From positions 806,001 through 870,000 of the forward strand of contig NZ_LT629700.1 of NCBI RefSeq assembly GCF_900103625.1: a stretch of DNA of 64,000 nucleotides, given 5' to 3'. Below the pieces are notes generated by a model. It was not told where the DNA came from. It ran no database searches and saw only the letters and a list, made by a program, of their open reading frames with translations. Made by a program: the position numbers and the translations under genes. This DNA comes from Corynebacterium mycetoides. GTDB taxonomy: Bacteria > Actinomycetota > Actinomycetes > Mycobacteriales > Mycobacteriaceae. Numbering within the stretch: the stretch's first letter is position 1; each line of letters starts with the position of its first letter. This document shows, piece by piece, positions 27,820-38,080 of the stretch.

Positions 27820-28989
27820 TTACCCGCGGCCGCGCCTCCACAACGCGCCCTGCCTCTCAACCACCCCGCCGGCTTCTAGCTCCACCAGGATGTGCACCGT
27901 CAGCGCCACCGTCAACCCGGCGCGGGAGGCGACCTCTTCGGCCGCCGCGCCCGGGGCGTGGCCGAGCGCCGCCGGCGGCAGGGCGTCGTAGACCCGCAGC
28001 TCGTTTCTGGACATCCGCTGCACGGCGTCGGCCGCGAACTCCAGCTCCATCTGGGCGGCCGGATCCACCTCGCCTACCCGGCTGAGCAACGCGTGCACCT
28101 GGTCGGCGTTGAGCACCATCTCGGCGCGGCCCTCCTGGATGGCCAGGTTGGTCCCCAGCGAGCTCGTCCCCAGAATCGGTCCGGGCACCGCCATCACACG
28201 GCGGTTGAAGTACTGCGCCCAGGTCAAGGTGTTCAGCGCGCCGGAGCGGAACGCCGCCTCCACGATGAGGCTTCCCTGGGTCAGCGCCGCGACGAGGCGG
28301 TTTCTGGTGAGGAAGCGGTGGCGGTCCGGTGAGACCCCGGGCGGGTACTCGGTGATCACGGTAGTCACCCGCTGGAACAGATCCGCGTTGCGCCGCGGGT
28401 AGACCACGCCCGGGCCGCACGCGGCAACCGCGATGGTGGGCGCCCCGGCGGCGAGCGCGGATTCGTGGGCCACCGTGTCTATGCCGGCCGCGCCGCCGGA
28501 GACCACCGTGTAGCCGATTCCGGCCAGCCCCGTCGCCAAATCCGCCGTCGCGTGGTGGCCGTAGGCGGTGGACGCCCGGGTGCCCACGACGGCGACGGAT
28601 CTGGCCAGCAGCTCGCCCAGCCTGGTGTCGCCCTTGACCCAGAGCGCGTGGGGGGCCGCGCCGTCCGGCTTCGCCTCGACGAGATTGGCGCGGCTTGCGG
28701 CCACCCCGGCCACGAACGCCTCCGCGATCTGTTCCGCCGGCCACGAGGTGTGGTCCGGGGTGATCAGCGCGTACCCCGAAGCGGCGGCCTCCTCGAGGTC
28801 GCGGGCGGGCTGGTCCCACCGGTAGCGCGACTCCGTCTCGCCTGCCAATCCTTGAAGCCAGCTCGAGCGCGCACGCACGCCCGCCGCGATCTCGTCGGCG
28901 TCCCGGCCCGCCGCCAGCATCGCCTGCAGGTGGCGTGACGGGCCCTCGACGACGCGGCTGAGGTAGGCCCAGGACTCCAAGGAGCTCAT
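27820..28989 (-). CDS. dprA: DNA-processing protein A
   Basis: 389 residues. Loads RecA on incoming single-stranded DNA in transformation; widely present also in species not known to be competent. The Rossmann-like core is seen in AVVGTRASTAYG, VVSGGAAGIDTVAHESAL, ACGPGVVYPRRNADLF, and FLTRNRLVAALTQGSLIVEA. A winged-helix-like domain lies at the C-terminus. ATG at 28989 overlaps the comM stop (ATGA). The minus-strand frame is open far upstream through comM, but that part is low-complexity and not real. Confidence 0.93.
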   Translation of the reverse strand: MSSLESWAYLSRVVEGPSRHLQAMLAAGRDADEIAAGVRARSSWLQGLAGETESRYRWDQPARDLEEAAASGYALITPDHTSWPAEQIAEAFVAGVAASRANLVEAKPDGAAPHALWVKGDTRLGELLARSVAVVGTRASTAYGHHATADLATGLAGIGYTVVSGGAAGIDTVAHESALAAGAPTIAVAACGPGVVYPRRNADLFQRVTTVITEYPPGVSPDRHRFLTRNRLVAALTQGSLIVEAAFRSGALNTLTWAQYFNRRVMAVPGPILGTSSLGTNLAIQEGRAEMVLNADQVHALLSRVGEVDPAAQMELEFAADAVQRMSRNELRVYDALPPAALGHAPGAAAEEVASRAGLTVALTVHILVELEAGGVVERQGALWRRGRG

Positions 28990-30572
28990 GCGACCACCTC
29001 GTGATCGCCCGGCGCGCGCAGCTGCACGGCCGCGGCGACGTGGCCGAGGTCCGGGCGCGCGGCCCCGGCCAGGTCGGCCAGCGTCCACGCGAGCTTGAGC
29101 ACACGGTCCACCCCGCGCTGCGTGATCTGCCCACGCGAGAGGTACGCGCTGATGAGGGCCATGGCGGACTCGTCCGCGGGGTAATCGCGGCGGATCACGG
29201 CAGCACTGACCCGGGCGTTGACTTGGCCCTTGACTTGGCCCTTGACTTGGCCCTTGACTTGGCCCTTGACTTGGCCCTTGACTTGGCCTTTGACTGGGGC
29301 GCTGTCCCCCGCGGCATGGCCGCCCCAGCGGTGGGCCGCGCGCTCCCGCGCCAGCGCGACCCGCTGCGCGATGTCGGCGGAGGGTTCCGCGTCCCCGCGC
29401 CCGACCACGGCGCCCAGAGAGGTGGTGGTCAGCGAGATGTCGATGCGGTCGCGCAGCGGCCCGGAGATGTTGCGCAGGTGGTTGAGGCGCTGGTTCGGGG
29501 TGCACCGGCACGATAGCGCGTTCTCCGCCCCGCACGGGCACGGGTTGGCGGCCAGGACCAGCTGGAAAGCGGCGGGATAGACCACCTCCCGACGCGCCCG
29601 CGTCAGGCGGACCTGGCCCTTCTCCAGCGGGATGCGCAGCGCGTCGAGGGTGGCCGCGGGGATCTCGCTGGCCTCGTCCAGAAACAGCACCCCGTGGTGG
29701 GCCTGGCTCACCGCGCCCGGGCGGGGCCTGCCTGAGCCGCCGCCGATCAGGGCGGCTGTGCTCAGTTGCGGGTGCGGCGCGACGAACGGGCGCGTGGTGA
29801 CAACTCCGCCCGCCGAGGTGCCCGCCACGGAGTGCACGGACGTGGCCTCGACCATCTCGTCGACCGTCATGGGAGGCAGGATGGACGGCAGACGCTCCGC
29901 CAACATCGATTTGCCCGACCCCGGCGGGCCGATCATGAGCACGTGGTGGCCTCCCGCGGCGGCGACCTCGAGGGCGAACTTGGCGTCCGCCTGGCCGGCG
30001 ACGTCCCGGAAATCCGGGGACCCTTCCGGCGGGGCCGGCGCGTGGCTCTCGGCAACGTCGAGCCGGTGTGTTCCGGAAGCGTACTTCCAGACGTCGAGAA
30101 GCGAATCGGCGACCAGGATGTGCCCGCGGTTGACCAGCGCGGCCTCCTGGGAATTGGCACGGGGGATGATGACGGTGTCGAACTGCGCGGCGGCGAGCAT
30201 CGGCAAGATACCCTCGACGCGGCGCAGGGCTCCGCCGAGTCCCAGCTCCCCGATGATGAGCGCGCCCTCGAGCCGGCGGCCCACCTGCGGGTCGAGGCTG
30301 GCCAGGACCGCGACGGCGATGGGCAGGTCGAAGTGGGAGCCGGACTTGGGCACGTGCGCGGGAGACAGCGAAACCATGATTTTGGTGCGCGGCCACGGCA
30401 GCGTCGAGTTGGCCACGGCGGTGCGGATGCGCTCGCGAGACTCCTTCACCGCGGCGTCACCCAAACCGACGATGTGCATGCCCGGCAAGCCGGGACCGAC
30501 GTTGGCTTCCACCTTGACCACCTGCGCCGAGACCCCCTCGACGGTGGCGGCGAGCGTGCTAGCAAGAGCCAT
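28986..30572 (-). CDS. comM: Mg-chelatase-like ATPase ComM/YifB
   Basis: 528 residues. Hexameric AAA helicase that promotes branch migration during integration of transforming DNA. An N-terminal Lon-like domain (about 1-170) includes GLPGMHIVGLGDAAVKESRER. Walker A is IGPPGSGKS and Walker B is LFLDEASE, followed by a zinc-finger-like Cys motif (NPCPCG ... CRCTP) and the C-terminal helical domain. Near residue 430 lies an unusual run of six Lys-Gly-Gln-Val repeats coded by a 12-bp minisatellite. ATG at 30572 overlaps the end of yraN. Confidence 0.93.
   Translation of the reverse strand: MALASTLAATVEGVSAQVVKVEANVGPGLPGMHIVGLGDAAVKESRERIRTAVANSTLPWPRTKIMVSLSPAHVPKSGSHFDLPIAVAVLASLDPQVGRRLEGALIIGELGLGGALRRVEGILPMLAAAQFDTVIIPRANSQEAALVNRGHILVADSLLDVWKYASGTHRLDVAESHAPAPPEGSPDFRDVAGQADAKFALEVAAAGGHHVLMIGPPGSGKSMLAERLPSILPPMTVDEMVEATSVHSVAGTSAGGVVTTRPFVAPHPQLSTAALIGGGSGRPRPGAVSQAHHGVLFLDEASEIPAATLDALRIPLEKGQVRLTRARREVVYPAAFQLVLAANPCPCGAENALSCRCTPNQRLNHLRNISGPLRDRIDISLTTTSLGAVVGRGDAEPSADIAQRVALARERAAHRWGGHAAGDSAPVKGQVKGQVKGQVKGQVKGQVKGQVNARVSAAVIRRDYPADESAMALISAYLSRGQITQRGVDRVLKLAWTLADLAGAARPDLGHVAAAVQLRAPGDHEVVA
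29218..29301. repeat. 12-bp minisatellite inside comM
   Basis: TTGACTTGGCCC is repeated five times exactly from 29218, with a sixth copy differing at the last base and a degenerate seventh. The protein gains a KGQV repeat. Because the unit is 12 bp, copy changes keep the frame. Confidence 0.95.
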
Positions 30573-30933
30573 CGTCCACATCCTTGAACAGATGGATGGA
30601 CATCTCCCCGCCCGAGACGATCACCTCAGCCACGTCGAAGCGGACCGCCGAGTACGGCCTGCCCGCCAGCCACTGGGCGGCGCAGCGGCGCATCGTGTTC
30701 AGTTTCTTCGCCGTCACCGCCTCCGCGGCGCCGAACGCCCGGCCGCGGCGCGCCTTGACCTCCACAAACACAATGACGCCGTCGGCGTCGCGCACGATGA
30801 GGTCGATCTCCCCCACCCTCGTGCGCACGTTGCGGGCCACCACGTCGTAGCCCAGATCGGTATAGACGTCGGCGGCGAAGCTCTCGCCCTGAACCGCCAG
30901 CGCATAATTTTCGGCGTAGATCGATTCCGCCAT
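30559..30933 (-). CDS. yraN: YraN/UPF0102 nuclease-like protein
   Basis: 124 residues. Family of small PD-(D/E)XK proteins of unknown role, nearly always beside dprA/comM or rnhB. The core is GEIDLIVRDADG followed by VFVEVKARRG (Asp, Glu-x-Lys). ATG at 30933 is chosen because GGGGGAG lies just upstream; an ATG at 30945 is also in frame. It overlaps the start of comM by 14 bp. Confidence 0.88.
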   Translation of the reverse strand: MAESIYAENYALAVQGESFAADVYTDLGYDVVARNVRTRVGEIDLIVRDADGVIVFVEVKARRGRAFGAAEAVTAKKLNTMRRCAAQWLAGRPYSAVRFDVAEVIVSGGEMSIHLFKDVDDGSC

Positions 30934-31026
30934 GTTCTCCCCCATTCCACTTCACGCGAACCTGTTTCGCGGTTGCTTCATTGGACTGGGAAAGAGGCGC
31001 TCAGGTTCCGCCCGGGGCCGATTTCG

Positions 31027-31335
31027 CTAGCGTTCGGGGAACGTCAGGTCGGGCTTGTCCAGCTCCTCGATGTTGACGTCTTTGTAAGTGATCACGCGCA
31101 CGTAGCGCACGAAACGCACGGCGCGGTACATGTCCCAGACCCAGCAGTCCGACATGCGGACCTCGTAGTAGACATCCGAGCCCTCGGTGTGCGGGATGAG
31201 CTCCACCGCGTTGGCGAGGTAAAAGCGGCGGTCCGTCTCCACCACGTAGGAGAACTGGCTGACCACGTCGCGGTACTCGCGGTACAGGGAGAGCTCAACC
31301 TCTGCCTCGTAGTTGTCCAGATCTTCAGCGCTCAT
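31027..31335 (-). CDS. DUF2469 protein
   Basis: 102 residues, conserved in actinobacteria at this position (M. tuberculosis Rv2901c type). Role unknown; small, acidic at the N-terminus (MSAEDLDNYEAEVELSLYRE) and rich in aromatic and Arg residues in the middle (CWVWDMYRAVRFVRYVRV). The ATG overlaps the rnhB stop by ATGA, so translation is linked. About 90 bases without a gene separate it from yraN. Confidence 0.9.
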   Translation of the reverse strand: MSAEDLDNYEAEVELSLYREYRDVVSQFSYVVETDRRFYLANAVELIPHTEGSDVYYEVRMSDCWVWDMYRAVRFVRYVRVITYKDVNIEELDKPDLTFPER

Positions 31336-31982
31336 TGTGACCTCATAAAATAGTCGTGGGCTTGTCTCACGTTGGCATAACTATAACGATGCTCCGGGCT
31401 CGCGCCGTGGCGGCGCACCGCGTCCATGTGCGCGGCCGTGCCGTACCCCTTGTGCCCCTCAAGCCCGTAGAGCGGGTACTCGGCCGCCATCCGGGACACC
31501 AGCCGGTCGCGGGAGACCTTCGCCAGCACGCTCGCGGCCGCGATGCAGCGCGCCGTGTAGTCGCCGCCGACGATCCCCAGCTGCGGCACCGGCAGCCCGG
31601 GCACGCGGAAGGCGTCCACCAGCACGTAGCCCGGGGCCACGCCGAGCGTGGCGACGGCCCGGCGCGCCCCGTCCACGTTCGCCGCCTGGATCCCGCGCCG
31701 ATCGATCTGGGAGGCGGGGATGTGGATGACGCTGTGGGCGAGGGCTACGTCGATGATGGCGTCGTATAGCTGCGCGCGCCTTATCGCGGTGAGCTTTTTC
31801 GAGTCGGTCAACCCCTCGAGCGCCGCCACCGGGCGGGGCGGGAGGATGCACGCGGCGACGGTCACCGGGCCGAAGCACGCGCCGCGGCCGGCCTCGTCGA
31901 CCCCCGCCACGGGGCCGAGACCCGCCCGCTGGAGCGCGACCTCGTACGTGCGCAACTGCGTGAGGTGCCTGAGGCGAGCCAC
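31332..31982 (-). CDS. rnhB: Ribonuclease HII
   Basis: 216 residues. Removes RNA from RNA-DNA hybrids and misinserted ribonucleotides. Active-site Asp-Glu in GVDEAGRGACFGP, the DSKKLT motif, LVDAF, and YGLEGHKGYGTAAHMDAV with GASPEHR. It starts with GTG directly after the lepB TAA stop. Confidence 0.95.
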   Translation of the reverse strand: MARLRHLTQLRTYEVALQRAGLGPVAGVDEAGRGACFGPVTVAACILPPRPVAALEGLTDSKKLTAIRRAQLYDAIIDVALAHSVIHIPASQIDRRGIQAANVDGARRAVATLGVAPGYVLVDAFRVPGLPVPQLGIVGGDYTARCIAAASVLAKVSRDRLVSRMAAEYPLYGLEGHKGYGTAAHMDAVRRHGASPEHRYSYANVRQAHDYFMRSQ

Positions 31983-32735
31983 TTACTGCTGCTGGGGCTG
32001 GATATCCGGGTCGTCCACCGCGCCGAAACGGCTCAGCGGGAAGACGACGGCGGCGACCTTCCCGCGCAGGTTCTCCTCGGGGATGGTGCCCTGCAGCGCA
32101 TCACCCATGTGCGCGCGCGAGTCCAGGGAATTCGTGCGGTTGTCGCCCATCATGAAAAAGTGGCCCTCCGGCACGGTGACGGGCCCGAAGTAGTCGCCGC
32201 CGCACGCGGCGGAGCCGGTGGCCTCGTTGATCGGGTTGGCCGGCGGCTGCAGGGTGTAGGACTGGTCGATCGGCGCGCCGTCCACCATCACAGCCGGGTC
32301 CCCCTCCTGGCAGGATACGGTCTGCCCGCCCGTGGCAACAATCCGCTTGACCAGGTTGTTCTCGTCCGGCGGGACGAGCCCAACCCAGGAGCCCACGGTC
32401 TGCAGCCCGGCGATGAGCGGGTTGGAGGAACGGTTGGACACGTAGGTGGTGTTCCACGCGTCGGTGCCTTCGAAGACGACCACGTCGCCCGGCTCCGGGT
32501 CGGTGAAGTAGTAGCTGACTTTCTCCACCGCCACGCGGTCGCCGGAGCCGTTGAAGCCGTGGAGCGTCGGCTCCATCGACGCGGACGGGATGACGTACAT
32601 GCGCCCGATGAACGTCTGGATGATGAAGATGAACACCAAGGTCAGCGCAATCACGACCGGGATCTCGATGTACCACGGCAGCTGCTTGTCTTCCGGCTCG
32701 GGCTGCGCCTCGTAGCGTTCGTTCGTGTTGCTCAC
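31983..32735 (-). CDS. lepB: Signal peptidase I
   Basis: 250 residues. Cuts Sec and Tat signal peptides on the outer face of the membrane. One N-terminal membrane helix (about 22-42), the catalytic Ser in PSASMEPTL, the catalytic Lys in LVKRIVATGG, and the MGDNRTNSLDSR box. A Cys pair in the outer domain may form a disulfide. The start is GTG at 32735, 7 bases after TACAGT, which suggests a leaderless mRNA; TTG at 32741 is an alternative. Confidence 0.94.
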   Translation of the reverse strand: MSNTNERYEAQPEPEDKQLPWYIEIPVVIALTLVFIFIIQTFIGRMYVIPSASMEPTLHGFNGSGDRVAVEKVSYYFTDPEPGDVVVFEGTDAWNTTYVSNRSSNPLIAGLQTVGSWVGLVPPDENNLVKRIVATGGQTVSCQEGDPAVMVDGAPIDQSYTLQPPANPINEATGSAACGGDYFGPVTVPEGHFFMMGDNRTNSLDSRAHMGDALQGTIPEENLRGKVAAVVFPLSRFGAVDDPDIQPQQQ

Positions 32736-32742
32736 CCGCAAT

Positions 32743-32748
32743 ACTGTA
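32743..32748 (-). promoter_or_regulatory. -10 element of lepB
   Basis: TACAGT on the minus strand, 7 bases before the GTG at 32735. It supports GTG over the upstream TTG. Confidence 0.5.
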
Positions 32749-32793
32749 GCAGCGGGGTCGGGTGATTCCCCCGAGCGCGTGACACAGCGAAGA

Positions 32794-32821
32794 CCCCGCC
32801 CACCGGGTGAGGTGAACGGGG
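32794..32821 (-). terminator. Terminator of rplS
   Basis: CCCCGCCCACC (32794-32804) faces GGTGAACGGGG (32811-32821). On the rplS mRNA the stem is complete when two G-U pairs are allowed, followed by a short U-containing tail. Confidence 0.75.
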
Positions 32822-32857
32822 CCTGTAACGACGCGCAGCGCCGGGGCGCAGCTACAG

Positions 32858-33205
32858 CTAGCGGCGCTCCTTGATGCGGGCAGCCTTACCGCGCAGGTCG
32901 CGCATGTAGTACAGCTTGGCGCGGCGGACGTCGCCCTTACGCAGAACCTCGATCTTGTCGATGTTCGGGGAGTGCACCGGGAAGGTACGCTCGACGCCGA
33001 TGCCGAAGGAGATCTTGCGCACGGTGAACGTCTCGCGGATGCCGGCGCCCTGGCGGCGGACGACGAAGCCCTCGAAGAGCTGGGTACGGGTCACAGAACC
33101 CTCAATAACCTTGACGTGCACGCCGAGGGTGTCGCCCGGGCGGAAGTCGGGGATGTCGTCGCGCAGCTGACCTGCGTCGACAATGTCAATGATGCCATTG
33201 CTCAT
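32858..33205 (-). CDS. rplS: 50S ribosomal protein L19
   Basis: 115 residues, usual length. [33 protein letters not shown] and the C-terminal [21 protein letters not shown] are typical. ATG at 33205 with AAAGGA upstream. Single-gene unit ended by the hairpin at 32794. Confidence 0.97.
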   Translation of the reverse strand: MSNGIIDIVDAGQLRDDIPDFRPGDTLGVHVKVIEGSVTRTQLFEGFVVRRQGAGIRETFTVRKISFGIGVERTFPVHSPNIDKIEVLRKGDVRRAKLYYMRDLRGKAARIKERR

Positions 33206-33313
33206 GGAAGCAATCCTTTACGTTTACGGACAGAGGACCCTAGCGGCTTTTCCCTGGTCAGGGCGCTCGACTGGTTCGTATCGCCTACAACAACCCACGT
33301 GAGTTTACACAGG

Positions 33314-35586
<2,273 letters not shown>

Positions 35587-35590
<4 letters not shown>

Positions 35591-36702
35591 TCGTGGGATT
35601 GTATCGCCCACCGTGCTTGCCTGCCGGTACCACTACTAGTCGGCGGGGTGGCGCCCACCGCCGTGGCGACGGCGAGGCGGAGGTCCTCCTCGCCCAGGTC
35701 GCTGCGCCCCGCGACGTCGATTCGGCGGCCGCCGCCGGCAGTGTTCGCCTCGACTGAACGGACCTCGATGCCGGCTTTGCGCAGCCTTTTCCGCGCCGCC
35801 GCCAACAGCTTGCCCCAGTCGGCGGGCTCCTCCCGGAGCTCCACCTCCAGGTGGAAGTCGCGGGCGTTGAGGGCGAACTGATCCTCCCCGCTCAGCTCGG
35901 CGCGCGCGATGAGATCGGGGCGCACCTTTTGGGTCCGGCGCAGGGACTGCTCGCGCCGCCACCGCTCGACCTTGGAGTGGTCGCCGCTCGTGAGCACCTC
36001 GGGCGCCGCGATGCCCCGCCACACGCGGGGCTTGGTGTAGCTCGGGGCCTCGAGCAGACCGAAAGAAAACGAGTCCTCCTCGTGGCTCGCCGTGTTTCCC
36101 AGCACCCCGGGGATCAGCCGCGTGACCGCCTCGGCGATCACGAGCGCGGCCGCCTCCCCGCCGATGAGCACGTAGTCGCCGATGGAGACCTCGCGCACGC
36201 GGTAGCGGCGTTCCGCGTCCTCGAACACGCGCTGGTCGATGCCCTCGTAGCGCCCGCAGGCGATGACGATGTGCTCCTCGCGCGACCACTCCCGCGCGTC
36301 CGCCTGCGTAAACGGAACGCCGGCCGGGGTGGGTACCAGCAACAGCGGTGTGGACCGGTCTTCTTCCCCCGGGGCGTAGGGGCGGGGGGCGACGTCCGCC
36401 ACGTCATCGTGGCGGGGTTTGTCGTTGCGGTGTGGCGCCGCCGACGACACCTCGGTCCCCGCGCGTCCGGCCGCCACGGCGTCGAGCGCCGGGCCCCACA
36501 CCTCGGGCTTCATCACCATGCCGGGCCCGCCGCCGAGCGGCGGGGAGTCGACGGACTTGTGGCTGCCCGTGGCCCAGTCGCGCAGGTTATGAATGCCCAC
36601 GCTGACGATCCCCTGCTCGATGGCCTTGCCCAGCAGCGCGTGGCGCAGCGGCTCGAGATACTCGGGGAAGATGGTGATGATGTCCAGGCGCAGCTTAGAC
36701 AT
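35587..36702 (-). CDS. trmD: tRNA (guanine-N1)-methyltransferase with C-terminal extension
   Basis: 371 residues; most TrmD proteins have 230-275. It methylates G37 of tRNA. The SPOUT core is intact: LDIITIFPEYLEPL, DSPPLGGGPGMVMKP, ACGRYEGIDQRV, SIGDYVLIGGEAAALV, RLIPGVLGN. An extra loop lies at about residues 80-115. After RPDLIARAEL (about 275) an added region of some 95 residues follows (FHLEVELREEPADWGKLLAA, then a low-complexity tail), which looks like a small separate alpha/beta domain. It overlaps rimM by 8 bp and tex by 4 bp. Confidence 0.92.
35598..35603 (-). promoter_or_regulatory. -10 element of tex
   Basis: TACAAT on the minus strand, 7 bases before the tex ATG and inside the last codons of trmD. 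It suggests tex has its own leaderless transcript. Confidence 0.5.
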
Positions 36703-37204
36703 CCAGCAGGCCCTCCGGCGGGGTGATCGCCAGGAAGCCCTCCCCCAGGTCGACCTCGGGGACGAAATCCATCACGAACGGCACGAGCACCTCGCGCCCG
36801 TCGTAGTCGATCTCCAGGATCTTGCGGTTCGGGGTGTCCATCACACCCGTGACCTCGCCGACCTCCGCGCCTTCGAGGCGCACCTTCAGCCCGATGAGTT
36901 CGTGGTCATAAAACTCGTCGGCGTCAACGGATTCGCTGCTGCGCTCGAGCGGCTCGGCGAAGAACTGCATCCCGCGCAGGGAGTCGGCCTGGGTGCGGTC
37001 CGGGACTTCCTCGAAGCTCATGAGCAGGCGGTTCTGGTGCGGGCGCAGCGTCTTGATGGTCAGCTCGCGCTCCTTGCCCGGCTGCCGGCCAGTCAGCACC
37101 TCCCCGAGGGCGAAGCGCTCGCCGGGGTCGTCGGTAAGCACCTCGACGGCGACCTCTCCCTTGATGCCGTGGGATTTAACGACCTTGCCGATGAGCAGCT
37201 CCAT
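36695..37204 (-). CDS. rimM: 16S rRNA processing protein RimM
   Basis: 169 residues. Binds S19 and helps 30S maturation. N-terminal RimM domain (LLIGKVVKSHGIKGEVAVEVLTD) and C-terminal PRC-barrel (GEVTGVMDTPNRKILEIDYDG, then EVLVPFVMDFVPEVD). ATG at 37204 is 8 bases after TAGAAT; the frame is open upstream but not conserved. trmD follows with an 8-bp overlap. Confidence 0.95.
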   Translation of the reverse strand: MELLIGKVVKSHGIKGEVAVEVLTDDPGERFALGEVLTGRQPGKERELTIKTLRPHQNRLLMSFEEVPDRTQADSLRGMQFFAEPLERSSESVDADEFYDHELIGLKVRLEGAEVGEVTGVMDTPNRKILEIDYDGREVLVPFVMDFVPEVDLGEGFLAITPPEGLLDV

Positions 37205-37212
37205 GAGCGCGT

Positions 37213-37218
37213 ATTCTA
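37213..37218 (-). promoter_or_regulatory. -10 element of rimM
   Basis: TAGAAT on the minus strand, 8 bases before the ATG. A copy of the dispersed word (37231-37242) overlaps the expected -35 position. Confidence 0.5.
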
Positions 37219-37270
37219 GCAGGGCCTTTATGCTTATCGACGCCCCACCCACACCCCGAAAACAAAAGAA

Positions 37271-37299
37271 GACTGCAACGCACAGTGTGCGTTGCAGTC
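37271..37299 (-). terminator. Terminator of rpsP
   Basis: GACTGCAACGCAC (37271-37283) and GTGCGTTGCAGTC (37287-37299) form a perfect 13-bp stem with a 3-base loop, followed on the minus strand by TTCTTTTGTTTT. Confidence 0.92.
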
Positions 37300-37314
37300 A
37301 CCTAGTGACGGATA

Positions 37315-37836
37315 CTAGTTCTCCTCAGCGGCATCTTCCTCAGCCGGAGCTTCCTCGGAAGACTCTGCTGCGGACTCTGCGGCAGCCTCTGCCTCGGCCT
37401 TGGCGGCAGCCTCTGCTTCAGCCGCAGCCTTAGCCTCGGCCTCCTCCTTGGCCTTCTTGCGCTTCTCGGTGATGGCCTCCGCGCTCGGGCCGTTGTTTGC
37501 CTCTTCGAGGGCCTGGTTGAACAGCTCAAGCTTAGACGGCTTCTCCGGGGCAACCTTCAGCGTGCCCTCGGCACCGTCGAGGCCCTTGTGCTTCTGCCAA
37601 TCGCCGGTCACCTTGAGCAGCGCGAGAACCGGCTCGGTCGGCTGGGCGCCGACGCCGAGCCAGTACTGTGCACGCTCGGAATTGATGCGGATCAGCGACG
37701 GCTCCTCCTTCGGGTGGTAGATGCCGATGTTCTCGATCACCTTGCCGTCGCGGCGGGCACGTGCGTCGGCGATGACGACGCGGTACTGGGCGTTGCGGAT
37801 CTTGCCGAGACGCTGCAGCTTAATCTTGACAGCCAT
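37315..37836 (-). CDS. rpsP: 30S ribosomal protein S16 with long acidic tail
   Basis: 173 residues; the S16 core is about 85 and clear ([54 protein letters not shown]). A second half rich in Ala, Glu and Lys follows, ending in [15 protein letters not shown]. Long tails also occur in C. glutamicum S16. ATG at 37836 with AAGGA upstream. A CCCGCAG/CTGCGGG hairpin lies in the leader. Confidence 0.95.
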   Translation of the reverse strand: MAVKIKLQRLGKIRNAQYRVVIADARARRDGKVIENIGIYHPKEEPSLIRINSERAQYWLGVGAQPTEPVLALLKVTGDWQKHKGLDGAEGTLKVAPEKPSKLELFNQALEEANNGPSAEAITEKRKKAKEEAEAKAAAEAEAAAKAEAEAAAESAAESSEEAPAEEDAAEEN

Positions 37837-37871
37837 GAAAAGTCCTTCGTGGTCACTGGGCAGTTCAGACA

Positions 37872-37890
37872 CCCGCAGCTTGTCTGCGGG
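37872..37890 (-). promoter_or_regulatory. Hairpin in the rpsP leader
   Basis: CCCGCAG (37872-37878) and CTGCGGG (37884-37890) form a perfect 7-bp stem with a 5-base loop, about 35 bases before the rpsP ATG. Possibly regulatory. Confidence 0.4.
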
Positions 37891-38039
37891 CCGGTTCAAC
37901 CCTTTGGATTTACTTGCGTGTGACGGGCCGGTCGAGCGTACTCGGGTCCGGCGCTAACGCAGGGTGTGCGCACGCAGAGCGCTGCGCAACCTGCATTACC
38001 TTACAACCGGTCGGTTTCAGAGTCCAAAACGGGCCGGAG

Positions 38040-38045
38040 TAGACT
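38040..38045 (+). promoter_or_regulatory. -10 element of the acyltransferase gene
   Basis: TAGACT on the plus strand, followed by an AAGGAGGA ribosome site (38069-38076) and the ATG at 38081. Confidence 0.45.
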
Positions 38046-38080
38046 ACCCGTTGCTTACCTGCGCGGGAAGGAGGACGGCG

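Noticed and set aside
29218..29301. Short repeats in comM as a CRISPR array.
   Set aside because: The units are 12 bp without spacers and lie in a coding frame.
28990..30396. The dprA frame stays open far upstream, which would give an 858-residue protein.
   Set aside because: The extra part is Arg/Gly/Pro-rich, matches no family, and is the shadow of comM in another frame.
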